NCBI GenBank assembly: GCA_023374045.1
Contig: CM041777.1
Span: 91,692,300 to 91,756,299, forward strand
Length of the DNA: 64,000 nucleotides
Origin: Limonium bicolor
Lineage: Eukaryota; Streptophyta; Magnoliopsida; Caryophyllales; Plumbaginaceae
Reading direction: 5' to 3'
Part shown: positions 46,801 to 59,400 of the stretch, in pieces
How the letters are laid out: every line of letters begins with the position of its first letter
Numbering within the stretch: position 1 is the stretch's first letter
The notes under the pieces: generated by a model
The model's database searches: none
What the model was told of the DNA's origin: nothing
The model's input: the letters and a program-made list of their open reading frames with translations, nothing else
Position numbers and translations under genes: made by a program

Positions 46801-48776
46801 TGGCTAAATTGCAATTATAAGGAATATATATGTATTGGCCGAGACTTAAGAGGGGCTAAGTTGTAATTTTCAAAAGTTGCAATATTTAAAAGTATATACC
46901 AAAATATTAATGGTAGTTTTGTGATTTAATTAAATAAGGAATTAAAACTATGATATATAAGAGATTAGAATTTAAATGTAAAGTTTATGAATTAATATGG
47001 TTGACTTATAAATAACCAAAATATAAGGGTAATCATTTAGATTTAAATAAGTATAGGTCCTATATGGATATTTGGAGGGATTAGAAGAAAGAATTTTAAT
47101 TAAGAGAATTATGGAATTAGAGCTATGACTTATATAGTTATAAGGAAGTTAAAGGAAAACAATAGATATTATTTATGACTAAAAGGAGAGTAATGAGATT
47201 ATAAGAATATTATGTCATTGTAAGGCATATAAATATAGTTAAGAAAATTATAAGTTGTTATGTCACTTAGACAATTTAAATAAACAACAAATATAGTACA
47301 TGAATATATGAATACATATATGTACATTAAAGGATTTATAAATAAATCAAGAAGGAATAACAAATAAGATATACAATAAATCATGAGGTAAAAAAAAAAT
47401 AAACCTCACATGAAATAACAAATATGAGATTTGTTAAAAGATCCAATAGAATTATTATATAAGGGTGACATAAATTAACCCTCTCAGTTAATCCTATTCT
47501 AGGACTTTGTTTGACCAGACGTTGACCGTGAATTAAACAAGTACAGTCTACGGTGAACGGTATGGGATTCTTGCAACCTGTTTTCTACCGGATTACACCG
47601 GCTTGTGTGCTATCTGTTGTTTGAATTAACGACCAAGATAATTAATGTAAAATGTTGTTTACTTTTGTGCGCTGTTGTATTATTTTATGTGCGTGAATGA
47701 TGCTGACTACTACGTGTATGTCCCACGCATACAAACACTACTATACCAGTGGATTAAATAACTGCGCTTCAGTATACCGAGGACTTGTACTCAAGTCTCT
47801 CACTAACTTCACTTTATAACAAACGTCATTATCCTAAACGAGATAATTGACAATACACATTGTGTTCTTGTTTAACGTCTTTATATGACACTTAACAATT
47901 CTATACTACGAGAACAAGGAGCCCAGTTGTATCTGGCCATGCATGCTACAGGAGCTGTACCTGTCTCAGGTCGTCTCCTAACTACGTCGCGACGGAACAC
48001 TTCAGTTGAGAGGAAGACTTTATTCCTCTCGAGGGTTCAATTCCCATCAGTTCAGTGGAGAGGAAGACTACATTCCTCTCGAGGGTTCTATTTCCCTCAT
48101 TTCTCAGTTCAGAGGTTAACTACGTTATCTTCTGGGGTTTTTAATACCCAACCTTTCAATCTTAACGAGGTCACTATACCTTCACTATTTCAGAGATTCA
48201 GTTATACCTGTCAGTCCCATTGTGTGGACCGACTATCATTAAAGAATTTCAGTTCAGCTAACTTGACCTTCTGCAATCTTGTTCTATGTGACATTATTGT
48301 CCTTGTATGGATACTTGTTATCCTCATACTATGCTTGTTTACAGCTTTATAAAAATGAACTGCATGTATTCGACAAAGTAGTTGGTGTGGCCCGGTAGAC
48401 GATGGGCTGCACGTTTTCCATACCAGCATTGTTTGCTGAGCCCCTTTGGGGGCACCCCCATTTTTCAGGTACCTGAAGTTAAGAAGATTACCACACCGAG
48501 TGTAGGTGGGGTAGATTCAAGCTATGGGTGTCTTCTTCTAGACATTTATTTTTACTTAAGTATTTTACATTTGAGTTTGATTCCTAGTATCTCGGGTTGT
48601 ATTCGTATTCAGACCATGACTTTTGGAGTTTGTATTCGGAGTTAGCCTTGTTGGTCACAAGGGTGGCCAACGGCATTGTAATACCGCCCAGTTGTTGTAT
48701 TTATTTCCGCTGCAGTTGTATTTTATTTGGGTGTGATCGACGTTTAGATTATTGGATTTCGGGTTGGGGTGTTACA
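43895..48776 (+). repeat. Tekay right (3') LTR, 4.9 kb
   Basis: TGAAATACCCC...GGGGTGTTACA, uninterrupted, followed by the duplication catac. It serves as the reference copy for the left LTR. No protein-coding content; AT-rich middle, and TATA candidate at 44704. Confidence 0.93.
44704..44712 (+). promoter_or_regulatory. Candidate TATA box, Tekay right LTR
   Basis: TTTATAAAAGG, conserved with 30389. Confidence 0.35.
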
Positions 48777-48781
48777 CATAC

Positions 48782-51700
48782 GAGTAATAACGCGTTACAA
48801 GATAATCACAATACGAAACGTATTCCCACAGTGACTACAAGAGATAGATAGCAGTTTAATATCCAAAGTAATACAACATAAGTCAATTCCATAAATAAGT
48901 TCGTACACGTGAGCAACTATAGTATACACCTCGGTCTACGAAACTCGAGTCCAAAACAAAGTTTACGAAAGTCTCCAAAATATACCACTAGACAAAAGGT
49001 CACGCCCCGCGTCGACAATCAGATACTCTCCTGGAAAGTAATATGGTTTGTGGTATGGAATCAGCTCCTGGTGAGTATGTTATTACATGCCTATCATGCC
49101 CCCTAGGACCCCAGTTAATTGGTCGAGAGCGTGAGATTCATTTACATGCAATACCGATTTAACATTTAAACTGTAAAACAATTAACAGTAATAGCCATAC
49201 AATAAAACAACCATTTACATGTGTTTCATACAACACATAACTATATAGCATAAACAATAACAACAAGGTGAAATAACGAGAATTATAAACAAGTATAGAT
49301 TCTTGTGTTGGCATTCAAGCCCCAATAATGTTCACCTAATATATGAGCTATGTAGCTGTTCGTAAGTTGTTCGATTATGCCTAATGACGACATCTCGTTA
49401 AAACGACACGTCTCTACCGTTACCCATATCTTATGGCGGGTCAACCAAGGCAGTAGCCACTCTAACGGTAGAGTATCCGACCAACGAACCATTCTAGTTC
49501 GCGGGAATTTCTTTGATACTTACGGACCCGTACGCGGACATCCTGGTATCGTTTTTGTGATCACAACGCGCACCAAGAGCCACGTCCTCTTGGATTTACT
49601 TATACCATCGCATCGCATTACCATTTCCATAACACTGCAGACTAAGGTCATTAATCCAATCCTAAGTATAACTCGGGATCTAGTGCAACATTTCGAATGT
49701 GTGCCTTAAATAAGGTCTTATACCTAGTGTCTCTAGGTGATTCATACCATTTGAATGTAAGATACGAGAGCGGCGTTAAATAGGCCAATGCTCCATAGAT
49801 AAGTCTCAGATAATATATATCTTATTATCCTATGCTACAACGTTATTCTTACGTTCCTTATATTACACATATAAGATAGCATCATTGCCGCTAGTTCGTT
49901 TTATATATATGTTCATATATACGAACAGTACTGTTATCGCACAACAGTAATAATAAAGCAGCATTAATATACAATTCATGCATATTAATTCATACAATCA
50001 GATATTCAATCTTATCACAGATTTTCACAGAAGCCTGCACTGAGGAATTCCACAGAGACAATCAAGCCATATAACAACATACCGTGCACCGAAATATAGG
50101 CTAGTGTAATTTCTCACGCTAAATCCGAAGCTCCACGAAAGTCTACGGATCTGGAATGCGTACATACTACGTATTAGTATTCTATGCAAGCAAAACTATA
50201 TGGCACCCGTACCGTCACTAATCATTCCCTGTTTATTTCCCGTTTTTATACCATTGTCGTCTCTCGGGTTTTCGGGTTCACTCGGGATTCGTTATGTCGA
50301 TGTTATTATTCTATTTACAGCACATTGTATAATTCCAACTTAGGATTTATTTGTTAATAACCTACTTCCTTTCATTGTAGGTTGTTATGTATATTCACTT
50401 ATATATATTATTATCGCATGTACAATATTATACATTTGTACATTAATATAGTTGTCACTATATTTTATGTATAACTTGTTCTTATATTATACATTTCTTC
50501 TTAGTAATTTATTATCCAAAGGTTAATCAATTTAGTTGACCAAGTCAAGATAGTTAACTTGACTCAATTGTATTTATCTTGGTAAATTTTATCCAAGTAT
50601 ACAAAATCTATATAATTCATATTAAATGCCTTGAATTATATAATTCACCATTGTTACATAGTTTAGTTCTTAACATTATAATCATTTACCTAATGTTTTA
50701 TAATCACATCTTCTCATCCTATATTACTCCACTAATGATATTACATGGTTAGTAAACCATATTATATAATTCACTCCATAACATAATATATATAATATAT
50801 TTATATATATATGAATTATGGGACGATTTATTAATATGGCATTTCCTTATAATGTATTCATTCTTCCATAATGAATATTATTATCTTATAGTTGTTACGA
50901 CCCTTATAACATTATAAACCATATTATAAATCTCATTTCCAAATACATTTTAATTTTGGAACAGCCCTTATACTTCTTTTATTTACAAAACTATCACATT
51001 TATTATATAATGTTACATTATAGTCATAAAGTATACATTATACATTTATATCATTATACCATTTATAACCTATAGTTATAATATGTCATAAATTACCGAA
51101 CAGACTCTAAGTCTTTCGGTTTTTATTCTTCTCACCTATACTTATAAAAATTACATAATAACCCCAAATGTTATTGCATTGTTACAATTATATCATATAT
51201 CTTATATTACGATATTTATACCCTTATATATGTATAACCTATGGTTGTAATATAGTTACGAAAATGCCGAACAGGCCACATTCTGTCCAGATTTATTTTC
51301 AACCCACTAACTTTCAAAAATTACCATTTGACCCCTTTTATTATTCATAGTATAACAATGACATAATAAACTATATATTATACACCTAATTAGTTTTAAA
51401 TCCAAAAGCAACCCAATAAATTTCTAAAAATTCCCAACAGACCAATGGTGTTTAAAATTCCATTTCTTACCCCTAACTTTTGGTAATTTCAATAACATCC
51501 CAAATATTATATAACTTTTACAATTTAATACATAACTTATTATAAGTTAGTATTTAATTTAATAAATTACCAAATCTGGTCAAAGTCTCCTATATGGTTA
51601 ATGTTTGACCCCTAAGAATAGTTTTGACCCTAATTCTCGGTAATTATAAGAATTACCCCAATCTTTCCTATAATTACAATTTTACCCCAAAACTTTATAA

Positions 51701-52055
51701 AATGTTACAATTTTTATTTAAACTCTTTTTATAGGCTAACTTTAGGCTATATACTCCTACAACCTATATATTTTGTTTATGTACGATTTTGGCCCCAAAG
51801 TTTATAATTAGTAAAATAATTAATTTAAATGTAAATAAAACATTAAATAACTTTGTAAAATGGCCTAATAGCATAGCCATATTACAACCTTGATATGTTA
51901 ATAATTACATTAAGGTTTATACCTTGCATTTTTGAAGCTTTACTCCATGTTTCTTGACACCAGCTGACAATTAACATAATATAACATGCTAAATCATATT
52001 TTTATACTCTAAACATTATTTTATAAACTGATTAAGACAAGGTTTAAGATATAGT
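48782..52055 (-). repeat. Body of the outer solo LTR (continued)
   Basis: No coding signal. The sequence between the Tekay element and the Athila-type solo LTR belongs to the outer LTR by position. It has the same kind of content as sister LTRs: a start-proximal GC-richer part (48800-49700) and a very AT-rich part (50300-52050). Confidence 0.65.
52051..52055. other. Target duplication atagt (left)
   Basis: Matches 55032-55036. Confidence 0.75.
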
Positions 52056-52691
52056 TGATAAGTGTAAAATATATCTATTCCTAGGACTTTAATTCTTCCT
52101 ATTTTTATAACAATGTATGTCATATTTTACATTTATCATGTGCTTTTCTTAGATTTAAGTTTTAATGTCAACTCATATATTTATTCTGTTTATATAGTTA
52201 AATTCTCATATATATATATTATATATATATAGTATGTATATATATATATTACATGTAGGTAAATATATATGGGCCTTTGACATAAAGATGGGCGCAGACA
52301 CTCGCTGGGCCGTTCTGGAACAATTAAGAGGCGCAGACGTTATATTAAAATTAGGCAAATTCAAACCCCAGACAGTGACATGGACTGAATACTTAAATAG
52401 CTCTCACTCACACATGAAAAATAATACGGGATTGGGCTGCATGGGATCCATGTTGAGCATATAATATTGTGCGCTGCTTTAATATTATCAAACCCATCAT
52501 GTTACAGACTGGCATCGCATTACAGTTCTTTTTCTGGCGAGATACCAACACCACCAGAGCACCATATTAGGACATCTTCAGACGACCGATTATCATCATC
52601 AGAGGACGACCACCCACGCCTTCACTCTCCCACCATCTCACCCATACACAACCGCCTCACTCACCTTCTTCATCATCGACCTATCGTCAAC

Positions 52692-53349
52692 CTATGTTGC
52701 ACTGAAACGTTTCCAAGTATGGGGACGGGGACGTTTCGGGGACAGCGAAACGGTAATTTTAAAATTCGAAGAAACGGGGACGGCAACATAAATATATAAA
52801 TTATATTTTTTCTAAATATATTAGAATAAGTTAAACTATAACTTTAAATACCATATCAATGGTGGTGTTGATAAATATTAATGGAGTTGAGTCCTTAATC
52901 GCCAGATTGTTAATTTTGCCGTTGCTGATTTTTAATTAATTACAAATACATTAAAATAAAAGATAATTACCTTTTTCTACGGGAATAAGCAAATTAAGAA
53001 GAAACAGAATGGAGTGAGCTTCTATCGGTTATGGCAGCGGCCAGTGCTTGCACAGACTACTTTGACAGCAAGGGGTAGATTAAGGTTGGAAAGTGCAGGT
53101 GATGTATTATTTAATTGTTTTGAGTTGTTTTATATCATTGTAATTTTAAATGTTGAAAAACGCTGTAAAAATAAATGTAGGAAACGTCTAAAATTTTCAA
53201 TTTTTACAGTGGAAACGTTTCAAAATTTTGGAAACGTTTCGCAAATAAAAATGAGTCACCGAAACGTTTCGTAGGCGTTTCGGTCGTGTTTCCGGTTTCG
53301 AAACGTTTCGAAACTTCAAACGGCAGTTGGGTGCCGTCCCGTGTCATAG
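52692..53349. mobile_element. Small non-autonomous hAT-like element (MITE), 658 bp
   Basis: 8-bp duplication tcgtcaac (52684-52691 and 53350-53357). Ends CTATGTTGCAC and, on the other strand, CTATGACACGG share only the first bases, so the TIRs are imperfect. Subterminal GAAACGTTTC repeats lie at both ends (near 52706, 53210, 53226, 53261 and 53300). No transposase. Confidence 0.85.
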
Positions 53350-53379
53350 TCGTCAACACCCGCCTCTCACTGATATACT

Positions 53380-54060
53380 CCAGACCACGCATCATCATCG
53401 CCTCCATTCACCGTCCGTATCCTCGCCATCGACTTCCACACTCCAGTCATCTACACCATACACGATTCACGCCCGCTCCGACAGCAACACACGAGATCAC
53501 CATCTCCGCCTCACACCCACACCATCACCATCTCATCGCTTACTACACCTATCGCCACCGTTTATCAACTCCATCTCCATCGTCATCCGCCTTGCTTCAC
53601 CCCGCCTTGCTTCGCCTCGCCTCACTCATACTTCATTCATCATCTCGCCATCATCACTACACCATCGGTATCGCATCACCTCACCAGACCACGCAACACC
53701 AGACCACCTCACTCACGCCACCATATCAGAGACAAAAACACCACGCCATCACCGGATTCCATCGACTACGCCCGCGCCTCACCCACAACACCATTCGCCT
53801 CACTCACCTTCATCATCTCCGACCTCACACCTCGTCTCGCACACACCCACATCGTACCTCATCTTCGATTCGCCATCACCACACATCATCCGACGCCTCG
53901 TCAATTCATCAGCGCACTGCATCACCTCACCTCCACGCACCGCCATCGTCTTCATTATCGCCTTCACATCACCACATTCACATCCCGACATCACCGTCCA
54001 TCACCATCGTCCTCTGTCGTCGACGCTCACAACCGAAATCGCCAAACACTATCACCGCCG
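53380..54060 (+). repeat. C-rich, G-poor tract in the solo LTR
   Basis: Strong strand asymmetry with repeated cac/tca/cgcc trinucleotides. Two overlapping plus-strand frames stay open for more than 240 codons, but they encode only His, Pro, Ser and Thr and have no domain. Best explained as an expanded C-rich LTR leader, not a gene. Confidence 0.7.
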
Positions 54061-55036
54061 GCGCAAGTAAGGGAGCAACGGCGAGAATTCCTCATCGACA
54101 CGAGGCAGAGGAGTAAGACGGAGATTTACGAAGTTGAACAGAGACGAGGGCGAAATATTCATCATCGGTGTGGAGAATTACAGAGGCGAGAAACGATGCG
54201 TTTGAATACTGACACGGAGCGAGGAAAGACAGGGGCAAACCGCCCTTCTTAATTCGTGAACCGGTTGGGCAAAAGGGTGAACCGGTCTGGTTCATTATAA
54301 AGGGTTTTTAAAACCAAACTCTTTATATTTGTTACATGTTGCATGTTTATTAATTGCAGTTTTGGTGTTTACATAACTTTCGATATTGGTTTTAAACGTT
54401 TACCTTTATTGAATTTATATTTTTACTGGTTTTAATTAATATATAGATTGTTACAATTAATGTGCTCCCCTGCAATAATTCTGATCGTTTAATTGCATTA
54501 TCGTTCTAAATCTATTTTGACCCGATCCAGTGAAAAATAGATAGGTTCGATTAATTCGTAAATTTGTGGAAAACTTGTTTTCATCGGACAAGTTAATACT
54601 TCATCTGCATAAATATTTTCTCTCAACTTATTTTGTTTACATGTGTTTTGCTGGTCTAAAATCAAGTCATAGCATGTTCTGGTAAACAAATTCGTTAGAG
54701 TTATTATTTTTGCCAATCTATAAACCAGGAAAAATAACATAATAACCAAACTGCAATAACCGGAACCCGGAGTCCCGCTCAATCATATCATCCATCATTT
54801 TAATTTATCTGTTATTTTATTTATCTGCATTTTATCAGTTTCATTTACAATTCAGTAAAACCCCCCTTTTTGTGACATGCTTAGGAATTAGACATTTTCG
54901 CTTAAGTCCCACGGTTCGATAACCCGGTTGCTTCGATTTCACTATACTACTGCGACCGGGATTGTTTGCAGCCAGATATTTTGACTGACGCTTTATTTAC
55001 TATTTTTACCAGGTCAAAAATCTAGTCTGCAATAGT

Positions 55037-56411
55037 TCATCTTTTACCTTGAAAATGACTTTAAACTTAGGTTTTTCTCTTTGGACAGCCGCGGAAGTTT
55101 GAAGGAGTGTTTATAAACCTCTTGACATGCATTATACAGAAAGGAAAGGTTATGGTTCAGTTCAAAACAGAAACTAACCATAAGAAGGATTTAAGGTCTT
55201 AAAACATAGATTTTTACCTTAAATCTCAAGCTGTTCCCAAGTGTTCCACATCCCTATTTTTTAGAAGAGTGAATGGTGTAATTCCCCTTATAAAACCAAG
55301 CCAAAATGGTGGAATAACTAAAAAAACAGAAGCTAGAACACTTACTCTTTTAACCTCTTTAAATGGGGTTTTGGAGTGAATTTAGCCACTTCCAAGGGAA
55401 TTGAAGTTCACCAAGGTTCTAGTATGGAAATATGAAGATTATAGAGGGTTATTTCATAGGAATCAGCCAGAACACAAATAGAAAGGAAGGTAGGACCTTA
55501 GAGCACATTTTTACCTTAAAGGATGACTTTGCCTTACTTCCTCCCCAAAACTTGATTTCAGCCGAAACTTTCCCCTTTTTGCAAGTTTGATTCAGCCTAC
55601 ATTGGATAGGTATTGAAAAGAGGAAGAGAATGAACCATCATGTGCCTTAAGAGCTTACCTTATGCCTTAGGAATTAATTTTCTTCCAACCTTGCTCTAGG
55701 CTCCAATGTTGCAGGAAAATGGAGAATAGAGGTGGGTGTTCTCGGCTGCCGAAGGGGAGTGAGGAGGAACGAGAGTAAACTTGACTTATTAAGTCTCAAT
55801 GGAAAAGTATGGGTCTTGAATAGTCATTGGTGACTAATCTTATTCTAATGAGATATTTTGATTCAAAATGAGCAAGGTGAAAGCCTATGGCTTGGAGTTT
55901 ACCAGCCACATTTTGCACCAAGGGCAAAATGGTCCTTTTGCTACATTTGTAATGTTATGACTTATAACTTGTACATTTGGACTTATATCATGTGTTAGTT
56001 TGTTACCAACCTGATTTCCTTGTCCTAAAGTGTGTAAATATCTATTCTTGAGTAATTGGTATACTTTACTATTCATTATAACTAGTAAAAATGTATACTT
56101 TGTTTCACCTTTGATATTGATGTTATTTTTGTACATCTTGTGTATCTTGGACTTGTTTAATGCGTTAACATGTGTTATTTGATGTCCAAAGGTGTATACA
56201 CTTGTGTTACAAGTGATATTTTACTCACAAGTCAATATGACTTCTTAAGGTACATTTTTCCTTAACTGTTTGTGTTCTTTGTTCATGAAGTTGTGTGTAA
56301 CATGATGAATCAATTGTAAGTGGATTTCCCTCCTTTATTATGCTCCACTTATGTCCATGTTTTTATATAAGGTTTAGTAACCTTCATGGAGTATATATAT
56401 TTATTTATATA
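55037..56411 (-). repeat. Body of the outer solo LTR (continued)
   Basis: Non-coding. On the plus strand it shows the repeated 'cattttta/ttttaccttaa' motifs seen in the other LTRs of this lineage. Ends in atata, the duplication of the next insertion. Confidence 0.6.
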
Positions 56412-59400
56412 TGTAACACCCCTACTATTAATTCAATCATTACCGTCCAATCTCATTGTGCTTCCCGAGTCACGCAGCGGATACATACTTACATACATCG
56501 GGTGATACAATGCCGTTAGTCACCCACGTGACTAACAAGGCTACTACTTCTACATACAGCATCGGTCTGATGGACCGGAATATCCGAGTGCTACATAATA
56601 CAATACATACTCTCATTACGTACTGATTACTACAATACTCCATTCAATACATTACTCCATTCAATACCGTACTCCATTCAATACAATACTTCACAACTCC
56701 GTACAAGATAATACACTACGCATACCGAGTTTACTAGGTTCCAAAATCAATACAGTACTTCTCCAAATTCATACACACTTAATAGGATTCAATCTGCTAC
56801 CCATTCCTCACAAACTAGATACTTCTAATTACAAGGCGCGCCACTGGTATCTTACCTTGACCGTATTCGCTCCGGGTACCTGCACACTAAAAATGGTCCC
56901 CCGAGGGGGTCAGCTTACGCTGAATATGATAACCGCATACCCCGCGTACTAGCGAGGGTACGCCGACCATTTGGTCGAATACATGCAATTCATTTTGCAA
57001 TACATACATTCATACATACATACATACATGCTTTCATTCACGATACTGCAATACTGCACAAGATATACATACATACGTACAGTACCATACATGCTTGGAG
57101 GACAATACGAGTCAACCAATACTTACTTACCATCTTCCAGAATACACATACACAGTACATACTCAATACGCAATACGGAGATACAATTCTCCAATACATA
57201 CAAAGGTCCAGTTAGCTTTACTGCACACCCGGGTTAATCGGGTGATCGGTACTCTTTTACCTCCGGTCAATGACTTACAATAGTCAAAACCAATACACAT
57301 ACGATACTTACTTCTTACATACTTTACTTCCAGTTAAGTCGGTATGACCTCCGGGCAGGGATTACTACATCCCACCACCGGGCTTTAAGGTGGCCCACTA
57401 ATCCAGGATGCTACCCATTCAAGGGAATTGGTCCATGGAAAAGATTACAGCCAGGATTCGGATCCAACCTCTTGTTTTCCTTATCCTCACGCGTGGCCGA
57501 AACTATATCGGACTTCTACTCATTCCATTTACTCATTACTCAAGTTAGGAGTTAGAAGGTTAGGAATTAGTAGAAGTCAATACTCCATTTCCATACATAC
57601 ATACAATACTCAAGTACATGATACTTACACATACTTCTCAATTCCATTCATTCATTTCATGAATTATACAAACTAATTGTTCAAGAAGATACAACAAGAA
57701 CAAAATAGTTCAAACACAGTTAAGTGCAGTATAAGTCCGATTCGTGCATTTATCTTATTGGTGATCACATAAGCACAAATCGGGGTAACCAGGTTAGGAT
57801 ACAGAGCATGAAGAAATCATACCGTTCACCGTTGTATCCGCACTACCGGCTCCTTCGAGGATCAACTATTGGATTCCTATACATACATGAAGTAGTACGA
57901 TCAATGATCTATTATTGATCTACTTACTCCTTCATTGATACTTTCAATGTATTCTTACTACTTTATTACTTTCTTACTTGGTTATAATACCATTCTTTCC
58001 TTTACTACCTCATAACTTACTTCCTTACACATTTACTTACTTTCTTACCGTTATTACTTCATTAATGGTGTATTACTACTTTTATATGCATACCGGTGTA
58101 CAGGCATATACCTATACATACATATGCTTACTATAGTCATATTATAAAAACATTTTTTTTTTTGTAAGTGTTTGGGCCGTCCGACCCACCGTCCGACCCA
58201 ACCCTGGGTCGGACCATTCCAGTAGGTTTTCGTCCTCTGAAATTACTCCCGTCCGACCCAGCACTATTCCGTCCGACCCATACCCTCTGGGTCGGACCAT
58301 TCCAGAAAGTTTCAGTTTTGTCATCCAAGCCATGTCCGACCCACGTCCGACCCAACCTCTGGGTCGGACGAAGTCAAAAACTTCGATGAAAAAAATTTTT
58401 GCCTGTCCGACCCATGTCCGACCCACGGCCCTGGGTCGAACCATTCCAGAAAGAATTACCGTCGTTTCTCAAGGCCCGTCCGACCCACGTCCGACTCACG
58501 GCTCTGGGTCGGACGGTTCCAGAAAGTTTATTTTCGTTACTCAGGCCTTGTCCGACCCAGCGTCCGATCCAGCTGTGGGTCGGACAGTAGCAGAAACTTG
58601 CTACAGACCTTGTTTTCTTTTCTCAATTTCACCCATTGCTTCCCTATTCTTCCTACATGCATCCTAATATGTTTTAGTACTATTTAGACGCTCTAAATCA
58701 TGCTAATTCATTCCTTAATACATTACACAATCCTATGCTTATTTATACACTCAATTTCCCAAGCTTCAACTCAACACTCCCATTGTTTCTTCTCTTATAC
58801 CTTATGCTACAGATTTTTCCCTCTACTCTTATACTCCAGTACCTTCTCATCCAATGCCTCTCTTAGCATCTTAAATACATTTCCAAGCAGTTACAATATC
58901 TATACCCAAGTCCAACATTCCTTTACCAATTCTTGCGCATTGAATTTTCCTAACTTCTCCAACGTATTCTTATACACTTTGCTACAGATTTTACACTTCT
59001 TACTTCTCATACTACAATTACCATTCCAATGGTCATTAAACATCTCTATTATCCCCAATACACACCTTGGTTCTCCCACTCACCAAGTCATTCTCAGTGC
59101 ACAATTCCTACTAAATTTTCGCCATAGTTCACCTACTTTCCTTACTTCCTCAATTACACATCCTCTCATCAAATTCAACCTAAAGCTAGCCACACCCAAC
59201 ATGGGTCCTACCAGCACATAAGGTTCATACAAAAATTCAATACACCAACATTTCTTCAACCATAATATCAATACACCATTACCTCCTCAAATAGCAACAC
59301 TAATACACATACACCATTTATTTGGCTCCAAAGCCCTCAATTCAAATACTCGCTCTTAAATACTCAAATTCCACAATCCTCAATACTAGTACAAGGTTTT

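Larger units (their letters stand above)
29589..48776 (+). mobile_element. Full-length Tekay/Del-type chromovirus (Ty3/gypsy) carrying a captured AlkB-like ORF
   Basis: Bounded by TGAAATACCCC...GGGGTGTTACA LTRs with 5-bp duplication catac (29584-29588, 48777-48781). The interior has a tRNA-Met primer site, gag, an extra AlkB-like ORF, protease, RT-RNase H, integrase with C-terminal chromodomain, and a purine-rich tract before the right LTR. The very long LTRs and the chromodomain place it in the Tekay (Del) clade. Later insertions are a LINE in the left LTR and a hAT-like element in the integrase. It lies in the outer solo LTR only about 110 LTR bases from its edge. Confidence 0.92.
52056..55031 (+). 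mobile_element. Athila-type solo LTR, 3.0 kb, with a hAT MITE inside
   Basis: Begins TGATAAGTGTAAAATAT and ends agtctgca, like the Athila LTR at 9275-10943. The last ~700 bases align with that LTR (gtcccacggttcg, cgaccggga, tgtttgcagcc). Target duplication atagt on both sides, and no interior sequence or primer site, so a solo LTR. A long C-rich, G-poor tract (53380-54060) follows the MITE and corresponds to the short C-rich leader in the other LTR. Confidence 0.85.

Noticed and set aside
53286..54116. 276- and 247-codon overlapping frames rich in His, Ser, Pro
   Set aside because: Open only because the tract is C-rich and poor in stop codons; part of an Athila solo LTR.
56990..57090. CRISPR-like or satellite array from catacata repeats
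   Set aside because: Simple microsatellite-like sequence within an LTR; no spacer structure, and the genome is a plant.
58142..58667. Several 60-110-codon frames rich in Arg, Pro, Thr on both strands
   Set aside because: Products of the GTCCGACCC tandem repeat.
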